DNA from: Epiperipatus broadwayi
Lineage: Eukaryota; Onychophora; Udeonychophora; Euonychophora; Peripatidae
Direction of reading: 5' to 3'
DNA length: 64,000 nucleotides
Assembly: GCA_028023455.1 (NCBI GenBank)
Contig: JAQFVV010006648.1
Span: 498,001-562,000, forward strand
The translations under genes were made by a program, and so were the position numbers. Every line of letters starts with the position of its first letter. Position 1 is the first letter of the stretch. Below, in pieces: positions 23,576 to 36,597 of this stretch. The notes under the pieces were generated by a model. The model searched no databases and was not told where the DNA came from. It saw only the letters and a list, made by a program, of their open reading frames with translations.

Positions 23576-26377
23576 TGTTAAGTTCTCAGTTTTGAACTTA
23601 GTAGTTATTATACAAATAAATTCATGATAAATTATTTAAAATACATGCAACTTTTTTCCACAAACCCACACAGCTATATGATCTCCAGTAGCAACTGTAA
23701 TAATGTTATTTCTTTATTTCTCACATGGAAACGAATGAAAATGTATCAGTAATCCATGCAGAGAACCATAAAATAACTAACACAAAGTAGAAATTTTCAC
23801 TCTCCCCCTCTTTTTCAAATAAATTAATTATCTCTTCATTCTTCGCATCGATCACCCTCCACAGTTACAATTATCTAATCTTAAATGTTTGTGTTTATGT
23901 CCTCCATCACATCTCCCAAATTATGACTCTTCAGTGCTATACCACTTACACACAGAAGTGGAATGTACCATTTATTAACTCAATCACTCTGTATTATTTA
24001 ACATTCTAACAATGATCATCTTGTTCTTTAAAATTTTAGAATTATAAATACTCTCGTTTTCAAGGTGTTGACCTGTGGTGAAGTGCAACAATCACTTTTC
24101 AATTCACTGCCGACTCTTGGACACTATCCCAGCAAATACAAATTGAATAGTTATACACTCTCTTTTAGAGTTAATGTCTATTCTAACTAAAACTAACAAT
24201 AGGTCTCATAATAATAATAGTACTAAATATTATATGCTCACTAGTTTATTAAACAAAATACTTATTCTAATAAATTTTTAATATAGTTTTATCAACTGGG
24301 AACACATCCAAATATCAAGATTGGAGAAGGGATTTTATATCCACTCATAATATTAGTCGAAGTTCATTGGATTGAACAACTAAATATTAAATTTACAATT
24401 AAATCATTCTTTTAACTGTTTGCCAAGTAATTATTAAATCTTTAACATGTATGTTATTAATTTAAATCTTCAAATCTTAACAAGTGAAAAATGATTACTT
24501 TAGCAGTAAAAACTAATGAAGGTATTTCATGGCCAATCTGTATTAGAAATATGAGCTATTTCTATTAATTCTTTTATGTTATATCTCTAGTATTAATAAA
24601 TAACTATGAGGAATTTATGAATATTATAAATTTATTAACATTGTAAGATTCTAATATTATGAAGTTCTGATATTGTGAAGCTCTGGTATTGTGAAGCTCT
24701 GGACACCCAACACACCAGACACAAGTTTAAATTTTAAAACAACAAATATTTATTAAAACAAATATATAAAAAGAAAAATACTACAATCCAAGTCAACATT
24801 GTAGCAATCCCAAATCAAGGAAAATGTAAAATGACAAAACTATTTACTAAGGGGATCTATACTGGCTACGAGATTACAGATTCATATAAAGCTTAGTGAT
24901 TCTAATACATAGCTTGTCCCAGTAATAACATTCACTATAAGTATTTTGGGATTAATCACTGTTCTAGATTATAAATGATTTATAATTATTTTGACCCACA
25001 ATATATCATTTAACATTTATTCGGTTATATCTGAAGGTGCTTCAGCAAATATTAGGTAAAATATAACTATTGTTAACAGCATTAACTAGCTTAAAGCCCA
25101 TAAAAAATTTACAGTCATATTCATTCATTTCATTAAGAAATTTATATTTTCAAGATAATAAAATTATGTTACTTAAGAAATTCATATCTTAAAATGTGAT
25201 AAAAATTAATCTAACTTTTACTATTTTAGTTTTGCGAACTATTCTATGCCATAACTTAGTATTTAAATTATATCTGATAATTGTGTGATATATTTCAATA
25301 ATCATATCTATGCACACATACATGTATCTACTGCTATAGCCGAACATGAGTTTATTATCCCTTTCTTACCAGTCCTGCAATGACTTGCTTCTGCATGAAC
25401 CTGGTATGATGCGCATTGCTTGCCTGAATTCAAATTCTTAAACATAAATTTAGAATAAATATCGCTTCACACACAAGCTAGAGCAAAGCTTAGCTACTCA
25501 GTACATCAATTTATGAATATGATATTATAATTAATCCCTAACAAGTAACTATTTTTCAATAATATGCAATGACCTAACAAGCAATAAACATTATATTATC
25601 ATATACTCCTGGATAATGATAAGAATGATGCTTTCGTAAGAGAGAATAAGTTAATAATAACTTTGTGGTGCTAGCATAGACTTAAGAGTTGCCTTCTTCA
25701 TGAGGCTATAAATTATGTGAGGAACTTGTCTCTGCACATATGTGAGACATGCTAAAAAACACCACACACTACAACCATAAAAATATTTCTCTTACGAAGC
25801 ATAAAACAAGAACGAAGCTGAGATCAAGTCCTTGATCTCCTAAAAATACTTTCAGTTCAAAATTATTTAATCTTGAGAGAACTCAACCCTTTCAGGTGGT
25901 TAAAACTACATTCACCTCGACAGACAGAGGTCATTTGCACTCTCATATAGCATAAAAGGGTATCATATTATTGATGCATGAACCGATTAGTCTAATACGA
26001 CTAAGAATAAATTTTACTTAAAAGATAATTCTCTAAGCCAAGAAATAGGCATCATTTTATATTAAAATACACATTTTAATAATTCACTCATACTTCCGGG
26101 CACAGCAATAAAATATTAAATATATGAAAATTAAATAAATGTGAACATATTGATCTAAATTATTATTAGCATAATAATATTTTATAAACCTTTCCATACT
26201 TCACACTCCCCTAGCATGTATAATAATAATAAAATACGGGCTCAAGCAATATTATAATAAATAAAAATATTGGGTCAAAACTTTTTTTAACTCTTAACTA
26301 AAACATACTAACATAAATATAATATGCAATAATAAATATGATAAAGAAAAATTTTACGTATAGTCTCTTTTTGGTAG
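23576..26377. other. No gene seen; unassigned mid-GC sequence
   Basis: The part from about 23640 to 26300 is less extreme in AT than its surroundings and has a short direct repeat (GAAGCTCTGG, 24677-24703). It could hide an old element, but I found no termini, frame or shared repeat to support one. Confidence 0.4.
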
Positions 26378-26532
26378 ACTGCGATCCTGGTAATTATTCT
26401 CCCGCGAAGTGTAGATTATCCAAAGGGGAAAAACATTATTTTAAAGAAAAACAAAATGCATGCACGGCCACGACAGAATGCTATCGAAGTTGTCCAAAAT
26501 ATCAATGTTTATTGGTACAAAATCGTAGTTAA
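26378..26532 (+). CDS. Candidate terminal exon of a small Cys-rich protein
   Basis: An acceptor-like CTCTTTTTGGTAG ends at 26377 and the frame runs to TAA at 26530-26532. The exon begins with the last two bases of a codon and encodes about 51 residues with six cysteines: CDPGNYSPAKC, then NAC, TEC, RSC and YQC. The GC content and codon use (CCCGCG, CACGGCCACGACA) stand out against the AT-rich flanks, which is why I favour a real exon. The spacing is not that of a Kunitz or other family I can name. The frame is also open upstream to an ATG at 26338, so an intronless short ORF is an alternative. No partner exon was seen. Confidence 0.35.
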
Positions 26533-28342
26533 ACACACATTTAAGATAGTAGCTAATTTTATGTTCCGGATTATCTCATCTCACTTTTATTAATCAAATA
26601 GTATAATAATTCATATATTTATTATATCTATTTCCTAGTGAATTTTCATTTACTTAATTTAATTTTTCTTGCTCTTAGCACTACGTTATCCATTGAGTTG
26701 ATTTTCCATTATTCCTGGATTCAATTTAGGATAGATGATCATTATAATATTTTTAAACCTGTAGTAAAGATTTATACAAAACTTATTTCATTTGAAGATA
26801 TTTAACAGGACTAGATAGATACTCAATATAATATACTTTGAAAATTATTCCAACGAAAGTTTATTTAACATTTCTTTATTCTCATATTCATTAAGTTATT
26901 TTGACTAGAATTTTCAACTTTCTTTTACAACTTTATCAAAAAACTATTCTCTCACGAAAACGCAAAAGGTTTACTTTTATAATAATAATTACAGGAAGTA
27001 TAAATTATTCCTTTGACATTATTATGTCTTTGATAGAATATAATATAAATATCAAATTAGCAGGTATTACTCTTTCAGCCTTTTATTATATTTCTCTAAA
27101 TCGTTCATCCAATTATTATAAGCAAATATTTGAAGCAGAATAAAATACTGTATTACGAAAGTACATTATAAGCAAAGTATTCAAGATAAAATCAATGCTA
27201 AGAAAAATTTGCAGAACAATTATCCATTTAAATTTAATCAGTAAATTATTTAAGATAGGATATGTATCAATAAAAGTCTGTACCTGAAACATTATCTGAA
27301 CTGTAGATTGAAGCTTCCAAGCTGGATGTGTTGAATTAAGCATGGTGTATTAATTTTATTGCTAGATTGGCAAAATTTTAGCACCAATTGATTTTACAAA
27401 GGAGATAAGTATGCCTATTTAACCTTCTAGTGCTCCATTTATATGCAACAAAATATACACTTCTTCAAAAAAAAAAATTTTAATAAGACAATAGATTGAG
27501 AAGCAGAATTGATACCTGTTCACTTGACACAAGCTTTTTAGAGAAGACCCAGCCCAAAAATGAGCTTATTTTTATTCCATTTACCTGTCAATCATTCCTC
27601 TGACATAACTGTTTACTATTTGATCCCTAATATTAAAATTTAATTGGTTTATCAACCTTAGTCTGGACATTAATTATTCATAAACTTTCCCATGCCATGT
27701 GTGCTTGAGAGATTTTCCCACTTTGAACAACAAAAATGTAAAAAAAAAAAATGGTGGAAAATTTTATTGAAAAATCTTTTCAATTAAAATAAATAGACTA
27801 AATTTGGATTAAAGATTTATGAGTGAAAATAATACTTAATTTTTTAAAACTCTCAATACACTATTGCATGGTATATTGTATGATGTATAAAACCTTAAGA
27901 TTTCCTTTATAATTAAAATTATATACATCACACACCCACACATGCATGCATGCACATATAAATAATAATTATTAGCGATGCACTTGTTGGTTCTTTCATT
28001 AACATTAAACTTATTCCATAATTTTTTTTGAAATTTTAAGAGCTATCCCCATATAATTAAATATTAAGCAATCACTCTAAATAGCAAGTTAACTTTTTAC
28101 TCGTAATATTAACTTTCACTTTTAAAATATCATTTATTTCATTTTTATGTTTAATCTTTTATAAAATCGACTGTTTTGAAGTTTTACAGTGCGTGCAAGA
28201 TGATCAACCCCCATGCCTCTCTATGCTTATACATTATAATTTTGAAAAAGTACAAACATACTTTTGTTTACACACTATATATTCAGGATCTAAAATTTTT
28301 TATTCTTAAAAAAAAATATCAACTTTTATTTAACTTAAAATT
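26533..28342. other. No gene seen
   Basis: AT-rich, with short frames at 26901-27143 and 27116-27343 that overlap on opposite strands and show no domain. Short CA/CATG microsatellite at about 27927-27960. Confidence 0.5.
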
Positions 28343-28499
28343 TTGATTAAAAAAATTTTCTTCTTAGACTATTTAAAAACTAATATTACTCTTAATTTAT
28401 CGATCATTAGTTTCTCCACAGAAGAAACTAATGGTCATAATACATATTACACTCATCTAGAAAAATCTGAAACTCTTATTTGTAAATCAGAAAATAAAT

Positions 28500-28930
28500 T
28501 GTCAAGATATTTGTATCTTCCAAATACTTTTAACATTCTTAAGTTTTAATTGTAAATTAGATTTTAGCCTTGTTTGAACTTCTTATGATCAACCAATAAT
28601 GCATTGGTCAAACTCATTCATTGCTGTATATAAAAACAATTCAACTGTCGTTAAAAAAATTGAAAGTCAACAGAAATTCCATGCAAAAAATAATGAGTTT
28701 AAATTGTTCATTCGTCTTTTTTTATGTTAATCAGACCATGATTAGTTTAAATATAGATAATACATTATCAGTATATTTTTATCTTCCAAATGCTTTTAAC
28801 ATTTTTAAGTTTTAAGTGTAAATTAGATTTTAGCATTGTTTGAACTTCTTATAATCAACCAATAATGCATTGGTCAAACTCATTCTTATATATATATATA
28901 AACAATTCAACTGATGGTAAAAAAAAATTG
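28500..28930 (+). repeat. Direct repeat, about 284-bp spacing
   Basis: The segment from TTAACATTCTTAAGTTTTAA (28527) through AATGCATTGGTCAAACTCATTC and CAATTCAACTG is repeated from about 28797 with few changes. Two short frames (28343-28549 and 28621-28815) end in similar peptides (YLPN-TFNI-LKF and YLPN-AFNI-FKF) simply because they run into the repeat. They are not supported as genes. Confidence 0.65.
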
Positions 28931-29049
28931 AAAGTGAATTTTTTAAATTGAATTTTAATTAAAGCTTTTGAAAGTAGTAGTGAATTTTTCTATGGAAGTA
29001 CTCATTCCGTTCAATACATGGATGCTTCATCCCTGATATTTATATATAT

Positions 29050-29102
29050 TCATTAAAATCAGTCAACACTTAGACAATCTCAATCTGTTGTCAAGGCAAC
29101 TT
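29050..29102 (+). repeat. Half-copy of a foldback repeat end
   Basis: CATTAAAATCAGTCAACACTTAGACAATCTC...TGTTGTCAAGG is one arm of the palindrome found complete at 31977-32111. Other partial copies are at 43052-43083 (+) and 44451-44482 (-). All are next to TA-rich bases. Confidence 0.6.
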
Positions 29103-29745
29103 CCCTTTAACAATATATATATATATCATCATCATCGTTGTCAAACATTATCAATTCACTGCAGGATGAAGATCTCTCAAGTTCAATCCATCTTCTCCAA
29201 TCTTTAGCTTCTCTTCTCCACATCATCCCTGCACACTTTCTTATTTCTTATATATATAAGCTTCATTCATTCAACTGTCATTCCATTACATTATATAACT
29301 TATTAATGTCATAATCTTATACTATCACCTAAATTAATTCTAAAGATATTCTTTATAGTAAGATATAATTTAAAATATATATGTATATCAGGCTTAATAA
29401 TGACATAAATTTTATACTATCACTTAAAATATTACTACTGTCTGTTGTTATTGCTCTCCAATAATATTTTATGCATCTTCATAATCAAAGCTAATCAGTT
29501 ATATGCATTATAATGCATAGTTTAAATCTTTAAATGATGAAAAAATATAAAGTGGTCTGTAATTCTCATTTTTAACGTTCACTAGTAGAGATAATTCTTC
29601 AGTTTTTTAATAAAAAATATTTTAAAAGTTATCTAGAGAGAAGAGCAAATATTGCCTATATATAATTAAAATAATATACTGTATATATTTGCAATCATAT
29701 TTTTTAATATTAATAAAATATATCACTTTTTTATTGATATTTTAG

Positions 29746-29857
29746 CTCCTATTGTTGGACACGTTGGGGATGGCAATTTTCATTCTGTGATATTAATTGA
29801 TCCCAATAGCAAAGAAGAATTCGTTAAAGCTAAAGCCTTGGCTGAGAGAATGGCTCA
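29746..29857 (+). CDS. LDHD: D-lactate dehydrogenase, mitochondrial: penultimate coding exon
   Basis: LDHD is the FAD-dependent mitochondrial enzyme that oxidises D-lactate to pyruvate. This 112-nt exon lies between a TTTTAG acceptor (ending 29745) and a GTAAGT donor (from 29858). It starts with the second base of a codon and ends two bases into one. It encodes APIVGHVGDGNFHSV, then LIDPNSKEEFVKAKA and LAERMA. The GHVGDGNFH block is the conserved His-containing motif of the FAD-oxidase C-terminal domain. The reading phase joins exactly to the exon at 43117 (CA + G gives Gln). Upstream exons were not found and probably lie outside the window. Confidence 0.93.
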
Positions 29858-31976
29858 GTAAGTTTATATATATATTAAAAACGGAACTAATTATTTTATA
29901 TTAAGTAGCATGATATTTTTAAAGAGAATATTAATGGGTTTTTTTAAAAAAAAAAAAAGTTTAATTCAGAAATTAAAATTGTATTTTTTTTAATAAATAA
30001 TCCCATATATGAATATTAGTTTTAATTTTTTTTTTAAAAGTCTTTAAAATAATTTTATAATTTGTTTTAAGATTATACTGTAAAGAAATAAAATGTCATT
30101 ACTCAAAAAGTAAGGTAAAAAAAAGTAATCACGTAGTTAAAAGGTTGAACTTTGATCCAGTAATTTTCAGCACTCATTTGAGTCCATCATGTTCTCACTG
30201 CTCAACCTCACTGAGCAAAAATAATCTAAAGGTTAATCATTCAGTAAGTCATGTGACATTCAAGCTTCAGGAGTAACAGCTTGATTTCTAATCCCAAAAC
30301 TTTTGCCTTTGGATTTTTTTATTCTACCCTTATATTAAAGCATGCTGGACAAAAAAAGATAAACAAATATTAATCATTTGAGAAGTCATATGATATTCCA
30401 GAACCAGGAATAATTGATTGAGCTTTGATTCAGGAATCTTTACTTTTCAGATCTTTCATTCTATTACCACATTAAACTGCAGTGTCCCAAAATAATTGAA
30501 TAATTGGCTACTTAGGAGTTCGTGTTATATTAGAATATCATGTGTGCCTTTAATTTAGAAGTTTTTAATTGTCATATCTATACATCTAAATTGCTCTTAA
30601 ACATTAAAGCTAGGCTCCTGTTTAAAGATTTTTCAATTTTTTTAAGTAGAAGAATTTGAACTCGGGATTTTTCAATATACCCATCCTCCATTCTATCTCA
30701 AGTAACCAATACACATGATCACATACATGTGAAAAAGATAATGATCCCCAATATTTCATTTCAAACCAGCACTTATCAGTTGGGCTAGATTATAATCTCC
30801 CACATATATATACAGTCAGTGTTTGGTTTATATTAAGATAGCAATTCCTTAAACTTTAATGGGCAGGCTTTAATCTTCATACCCTTCCAATTATTCAACC
30901 ATCCATTTCATTAAAAAACTGACATTGGAATGCTCAAGGCCTTTGTTGGATTTGATATTATAGTCATACTCATGTAGATATTATATCAATATAACTTAAA
31001 TTATTGGACATTTATACATCCATATATATTAATAGGAGAGGGGTTGGCTAAACTTATACTAAGATGTAATCTATTTTCCAAACAATATGTAATTTTTAAG
31101 GCAGTTTATTTTTATCATTTATGAAAAACACTGTCACAAATTACATCACTAATTTATAACAAATTATGTTATATTTTTATTTGGCTATCAAAATTAATGC
31201 TCAGTTATTAAAATATGAAGTTTTGATCTTGTGTCATTAACTTTTTGTGTAGCTTTTAGTACACAATATTTCAATAGTAACTAGTAATGAAAACTAAATA
31301 ATTGTATAGATAAAAACTAACATGTCATATGACATATGGGAAGATGGTAATGGTAAATCTTGGATTTAAATCTTATAGGAGTATAAAATTCCCTCTCACC
31401 CCATTCTAAAAGTGATGAGCACATTATACTACAATTGTTGTATTTCATTTTCATAGTCATCTACTTTAAACAAATAGCAATTAGATATTTATTTGTTGAC
31501 CAGTATTAGATATTCAACTGGATAGATCATGAGGCAATTGCTTACAAAAAATCCCTAAGTTTACTTGTGACCTAAAAAATTGTAATATGGTTCACTCAAA
31601 AAAAAACTCTAACATTACTCTAAATCTTCAGTCAGAGATTCAAAGTATTTGTTAAAAAAGTAACTGCCATAAGTGAGCTAATTTTTTTTGTAGTTGACAT
31701 TTCTTTAGCTATTTAAACTTCATTTAGGGATGAAGTTTTTTTTTTAATGTTTTTTTTCCATTTTATCTTATGACATGTATTTCAACTATAAATTATTTCC
31801 TTCTTTTCTGAGCTAATGTAATAAGCTACTGTTAATGAATACAAATGCAAAAAAATATATATATTTTTGAAATATTCAGTTTTATTACTGCCTAACAAGC
31901 TTTCATATATTAAAATCTAAGATATATCATTTAATAAGTGTAATAATGATCAAGGCTAAATGAGTTTATAAGTAAT

Positions 31977-32111
31977 CATTAAAACCCAGTCAACACTTAG
32001 ACAATCCCAATATCAACAACAATCTCAATCTGTTGTCAAGGATGTTGCCTTGGCAACAGATTGAGATTGTTGTTGATATTGTGATTGACTATGTATTGAC
32101 TGGTTTTTAAT
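31977..32111. repeat. Foldback (MITE-like) palindrome
   Basis: The 38-bp inner arms (CAATATCAACAACAATC.../...GATTGTTGTTGATATTG) flank the short centre ATGTTG. Outer arms CATTAAAACCCAGTCAACAC and GTATTGACTGGTTTTTAATG pair imperfectly. No coding capacity. Partial copies elsewhere in the window show it is an interspersed family. Confidence 0.7.
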
Positions 32112-32294
32112 GAAGATATATTACCATAAGCTATGAATATGATATACAGGTTTTGTGTTGGTTAGCTATTTAAAAATATTAAAATTTATTTAAATGGCCC
32201 ACGTGTTTGACAGATTGATAATTGTATCTTTTTTATTAATCGAAAAATGGTCACTTCCTATTGCCCAGGACTCTGATTTCTGTCTTCTCTCTCT

Positions 32295-35127
32295 TGAAGC
32301 AATCAATGTCTAATCATCATCGATGCTTCATGTTTCACCATCTATACTAACCTCCTAGGGGTCCGCAATTCAGACCTTGCTATAAATATATGCTATTCAC
32401 TCACACATTGTATGCCGAATCATTAGAAAGATTAGTAAAATTAATTTTTATTTAGTAAAGTAAAACAGTAGTGTGCATGATGCGTATATATATGAATGAA
32501 GCAATAATGTTATTAATGTTTATTGCTGACAACTAAACATTTTCTTTATATAATTGTAATTTTTTTTTGTTATATCTATATGTATTTTGATTTAAAGTAT
32601 TTAATTAAACTATTGGAATGTAACAACAAAGAAAAATGGGGAAGGCTTGAAATACTGAAATTATCTTTATCACTAGTCAGATCGTTGTCTATAATTAAAA
32701 TTTATAAATCTTAATTAAAATCGAAAAAACAAATCATTTATCAGTTGTTGTCGAATGATTTAAAATAGCTAAAAATGGTATTTCGAGCCTTATCTATTGA
32801 AAATATTTTTGCTAATTAAATGTTGTTTTTAAAGGGATTATAGAGATAGGGTTGGTATATGAAATTGCATTCTGGGCAGTATTAAAATGTTATAAAAGGA
32901 ATCACAGAACAAAGGGAGTTTACTTTGAGTTACTTTCAGTTTTAGTTGAGTTCAGAGGAGTGTTTAGTCAGTTGAGTTTAATTACTTTTAAGAAGCCAAC
33001 ACAAGTTCTGTGTGATGAAGAGTGAGTAGGGGACTCTTTTCACCTTTGTCTTCTCCTCTCGAAGGACTGTCTACCAGCCGTCAAAATTCCAGCTGACCGG
33101 CCATATGAGATGACGTAGAATTGCCAACCAACCTGCTGCTATGCTGATATCTTAGGTAAAATCATGTAATTTAGAGCTGCCTTTAATACGAACATTCACG
33201 GGTGATTTATAATTTGTAGCTAAATTAATTCATAGATCCATTTATGATGTTTTGCTAGTTTTGCTCATAAACTCTCTCTCTATAATCCTTTATTAATACT
33301 TATGTAATTCTAAATATACGTTTGCTTTCACACTTAATTTATGTTTATATAACTTTATGTGTATCAATTAAATGTATACAATTTATTTTGTTTAATATAT
33401 ATATTATTTTCTCTAATATGTTGGTATCAATCAATCTTGCGACTGTAATTAAATTCATTAGTAAAATTATATTTATTTGTTTATTTAAAATAGAAATCAT
33501 TCGCCAGGTTGGTTGTATACTTAAAAGTATTTTATCATGGATGCTTATTTTATTTTGTTGTTTAGTTGCCCTTATAAAAGATTGCGACACCTAATATAAA
33601 ATTTTACCTTTTCTTACCATTGCCTGAAGGGCTAATTCTTTAGTCAATACGTATATGGGAATCGAATTCAAATATAAATTTTATTAGCTTAATAATATAA
33701 ATAAAAGTTATTATTCATTATGATTTGTTAAATGACTCAGAATTGAAAACAGACTATTGCGCAAGAGGTTAGACCCTTTCCAAACTTTAAGTAATAATAT
33801 AAAATTATATAAACGTTGCTGGCATACATTTTCTTTTATTCTGATATTTTATCTTTCCATTTCTTGATTGCTTTGTCATTGGGGCATCGGAAGTATGAAG
33901 CTCCCGTCCTACTTTTCAAAATCGTTCGTTCAGAGACACTACTCTCTGTAAAATGTAAGGTTTATGAGGATTATGTGCTGCAGATGGCAGTACATAATGA
34001 TCTGAGGTCTCAAACTCAGCCTCTCCTTTGACATCACTCCACCAGAATGCGCGGACGTTTCAAATCTAAATTCATCTCAAATATTCTTTTAAATGATAAA
34101 ATATCCAATTGCCATGAGGCCTTATTCCGTTATTGTATGTTAGTACCGTTAATTTGCTCTTGAATTTGATCATCCGTCCGTCTAAACCTTTAGTAAGTCG
34201 CAATGATATGTTAAAGATAATGATTCATTTTGTAAAAATACATTTAGTTCATTGAGTTAAGATGCTTTTTTTAAAAAAAATGTTATCGATTCCTATAGAC
34301 ATAAATCTAATTTATATTAATGATTGCATAACTTACTCTCGCAAATAAAGTGCATTGTTTGTTTCTTAATTCTAAAAGACATCTTTTCCAAACAGTGCGA
34401 ATAAAAGTATAAATAATGGTTCTCCTAAGAAATACATGATTGAAATCATATATTTTGCCCGTTATCAAATAAATCATTTACTGTTAAAACTGTCACGATC
34501 TTTTATATTTAATTTCGGCATCCACAATGCTCCGTAGCAAAAGTTTTCTTTAATTAGCTTATTAACTCCGCATAAGTTATAAAACACTATAAAATTGTAT
34601 CTGTAAAATTATATTTATTAAATGAGTGATAGAGGGGATTTTATACAACAAATTCCCAAGTCTTGTAAATTAATAATATTGTCCCAAGTGTGAAACTATT
34701 TGGTAATCTTTTGTAATATATATATGCGTTTGGTTAAGATTTAATAAATATATCTATTTCATGTAAATCCTGGTTTGTTTTTGAATTATTATTTTCTAGT
34801 TAATATTTAGAACTATTTTCTTTAGCTAAGAGCTTAACATTAATAAATAACTATAATAATGTAATAACTGGGCTACTCCAACCTCGATCATCATCATCAA
34901 TCTGATCTTATGCTCTACCACTTTGCTTTGCTTCTGGGCACGGATTTAAAATAATTTTACTGTGTCATCAGAATTGTTGTTCATTGGGTCAGAGATTCGA
35001 AGAATAGGCAAATAGGTTAGAATTCAGGACTGCTCCAGACCTGTGTATCTCGAGCATGATCGGATTCGAGGTACTTTTGCTTAGGATTTGAATCTTGTTA
35101 AGTGAGCATACTATTTTGACCGGTACA
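32295..35127 (+). repeat. 5' LTR of the family B element
   Basis: 2833 bp. It begins TGAAGCAATC with a 36-nt terminal hairpin (32295-32330) and ends GACCGGTACA. TATAAAAGG lies at 32891-32899. A GTAAAATC donor-like site lies about 255 bp downstream (33155), so the leader could be spliced. Short frames at 32523-32714, 33322-33594 and 33345-33590 recur in the 3' LTR by duplication only. Confidence 0.88.
32891..32899 (+). promoter_or_regulatory. TATA box of the family B 5' LTR
   Basis: TATAAAAGG is followed about 30 nt later by a GAGTTACTTTCAGTTTTAG segment suitable as an initiator. The 3' LTR has TATAAAATG at 39137-39145. The position within the LTR, about 600 bp from its start, implies a long U3 and a very long transcribed R-U5. 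Confidence 0.55.
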
Positions 35128-35146
35128 GTGGATTTTTTTCTGGGCT

Positions 35147-35164
35147 TGGCGCCCAACGTGGGGC
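35147..35164 (+). other. Primer binding site for tRNA-Lys
   Basis: TGGCGCCCAACGTGGGGC is an 18-of-18 complement of the 3' end of animal tRNA-Lys(CUU) including CCA. It starts 19 nt after the LTR terminus. It fixes the element as a tRNA-primed LTR retroelement read on the plus strand. ATACCCTGAG just downstream is shared with the family A leader. Confidence 0.9.
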
Positions 35165-35280
35165 TTCGATATAAACACCCACATACCCTGAGTACTGAAT
35201 TCTGTTTATATGTATGTTTTTAAAAAAAAGGTTGTAAGAGATCATTGATGATAGATATGTGTATTTCCTTCCTACCTGAG

Positions 35281-35830
35281 TTTGTTTTCTGATTTTATAT
35301 ATATAAAATGTGAAAATTTTGTATTAAAACCAATGTCCATGTGTTGCAACCATAAATGTAAATGGTTTTTGTTGTATCTGGTTTTGCAACTATAGAAAAA
35401 TATTGTTTTCCATGTTTATAGCTACAAATGTAAAAATCTTGTTTTTAAAAAGGAAAAGAATTTTGATACCCATGTGTTATGACCATAAGTGAATTTTTTC
35501 TGTATCTGGTTTTATAAATATATAAAATGTGTTTCTTATGTTATATACACGAAAATAAAAATGTTTTGCAAGTAAAACCCATGTATTTCACCCATAAGTG
35601 ATTTTTTTTTCTGTATCTGGTTTTACAAATATATAAAATGTGTTTCTTATGTTATATACGCGAAAATAAAAATGTTTTGCAAATAAAACCCATGTATTTC
35701 ACCCATAAGTGATGTTTTCTTTCTGTATCTGGTTTTATAAATATATAAAATGTGTTTCTTATGTTATATATGCGAAAATGAAAATGTTTATAAATAAAAC
35801 CCATGTACTTCAGCCATAAGTTATAAACCT
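35281..35830 (+). repeat. Tandem repeats of about 112 bp in the element leader
   Basis: Four to five units share CTGTATCTGGTTTTA, TATAAAATGTGTTTCTTATG and AAAACCCATGTATTTCACCC. The phrase CTGTATCTGG recurs at 35500, 35611 and 35723, with a diverged unit near 35372. They lie between the PBS and the ORF, where packaging signals usually sit. A separate 71-bp direct repeat (GAAGAAAGAAAC...) is at 36361 and 36432. Confidence 0.8.
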
Positions 35831-36597
35831 TGAAATTGTAACAAGGTATATGTCATATTTAGTGTATTTTCTTTAGATTATATATGTAATAGAGTTTATA
35901 ATGTGTAACAAATACTTATTTATATTTACTAGTTGAGTAGCCCAGATGTATTTGGAATTGTTTTTTGTTATATCCTGTTGGCTGGCGCCATATAAATGTG
36001 CCAACAGTAATATAATAAACTACATGTCAAAATGAGTTCAAACCAGGATGTTAGGGGTTGAGAGAGAGTTTAATTATTTTCCACTATTTTGCCATGTATA
36101 ATTGTAATGAGCAAACATATATGATATTGCTGAAACAAATCACTAATCAATTTTTTTTGTAAGAGTCTATTATAGGTGCAGAAAAACAACCAAAAGTCAA
36201 GCAGCAAGGCAGTTGAATTCCAATAGATCATACACATACATGTTATGATCAAATATTTTTCCCTGTTATCAGCAGCAGTCAGCAGCAACAAAAAAAATGG
36301 CAAAATGAAGACAGTTGAAGAGAGGAGGGAGAGAGGTTTATATCCTGTATAAAATAAAAAGAAGAAAGAAACAAGCCTTATTTTTTTTTTCAAATAATTA
36401 GAAGTGACAATACGTTTAAAGCAAAATAAAAGAAGAAAGAAACTAGCCTTATTTTCAAACAATTATAAGGTACAATACGTTAAACATAAAATAAAAAGTT
36501 TAAATCAAAATATTAAAATATATTTCACAGAGACATTTAAAATTGACTATCTTTCAAAAGAAAAACAAAAGTGAATTGTGAAGAAAACATAGGAGCA

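Noticed and set aside
36070-36462. 130-codon minus ORF in the element leader
   Set aside because: It lies across A/GAAG-rich repeats whose complement gives Phe/Leu runs. No domain, and antisense to the element.
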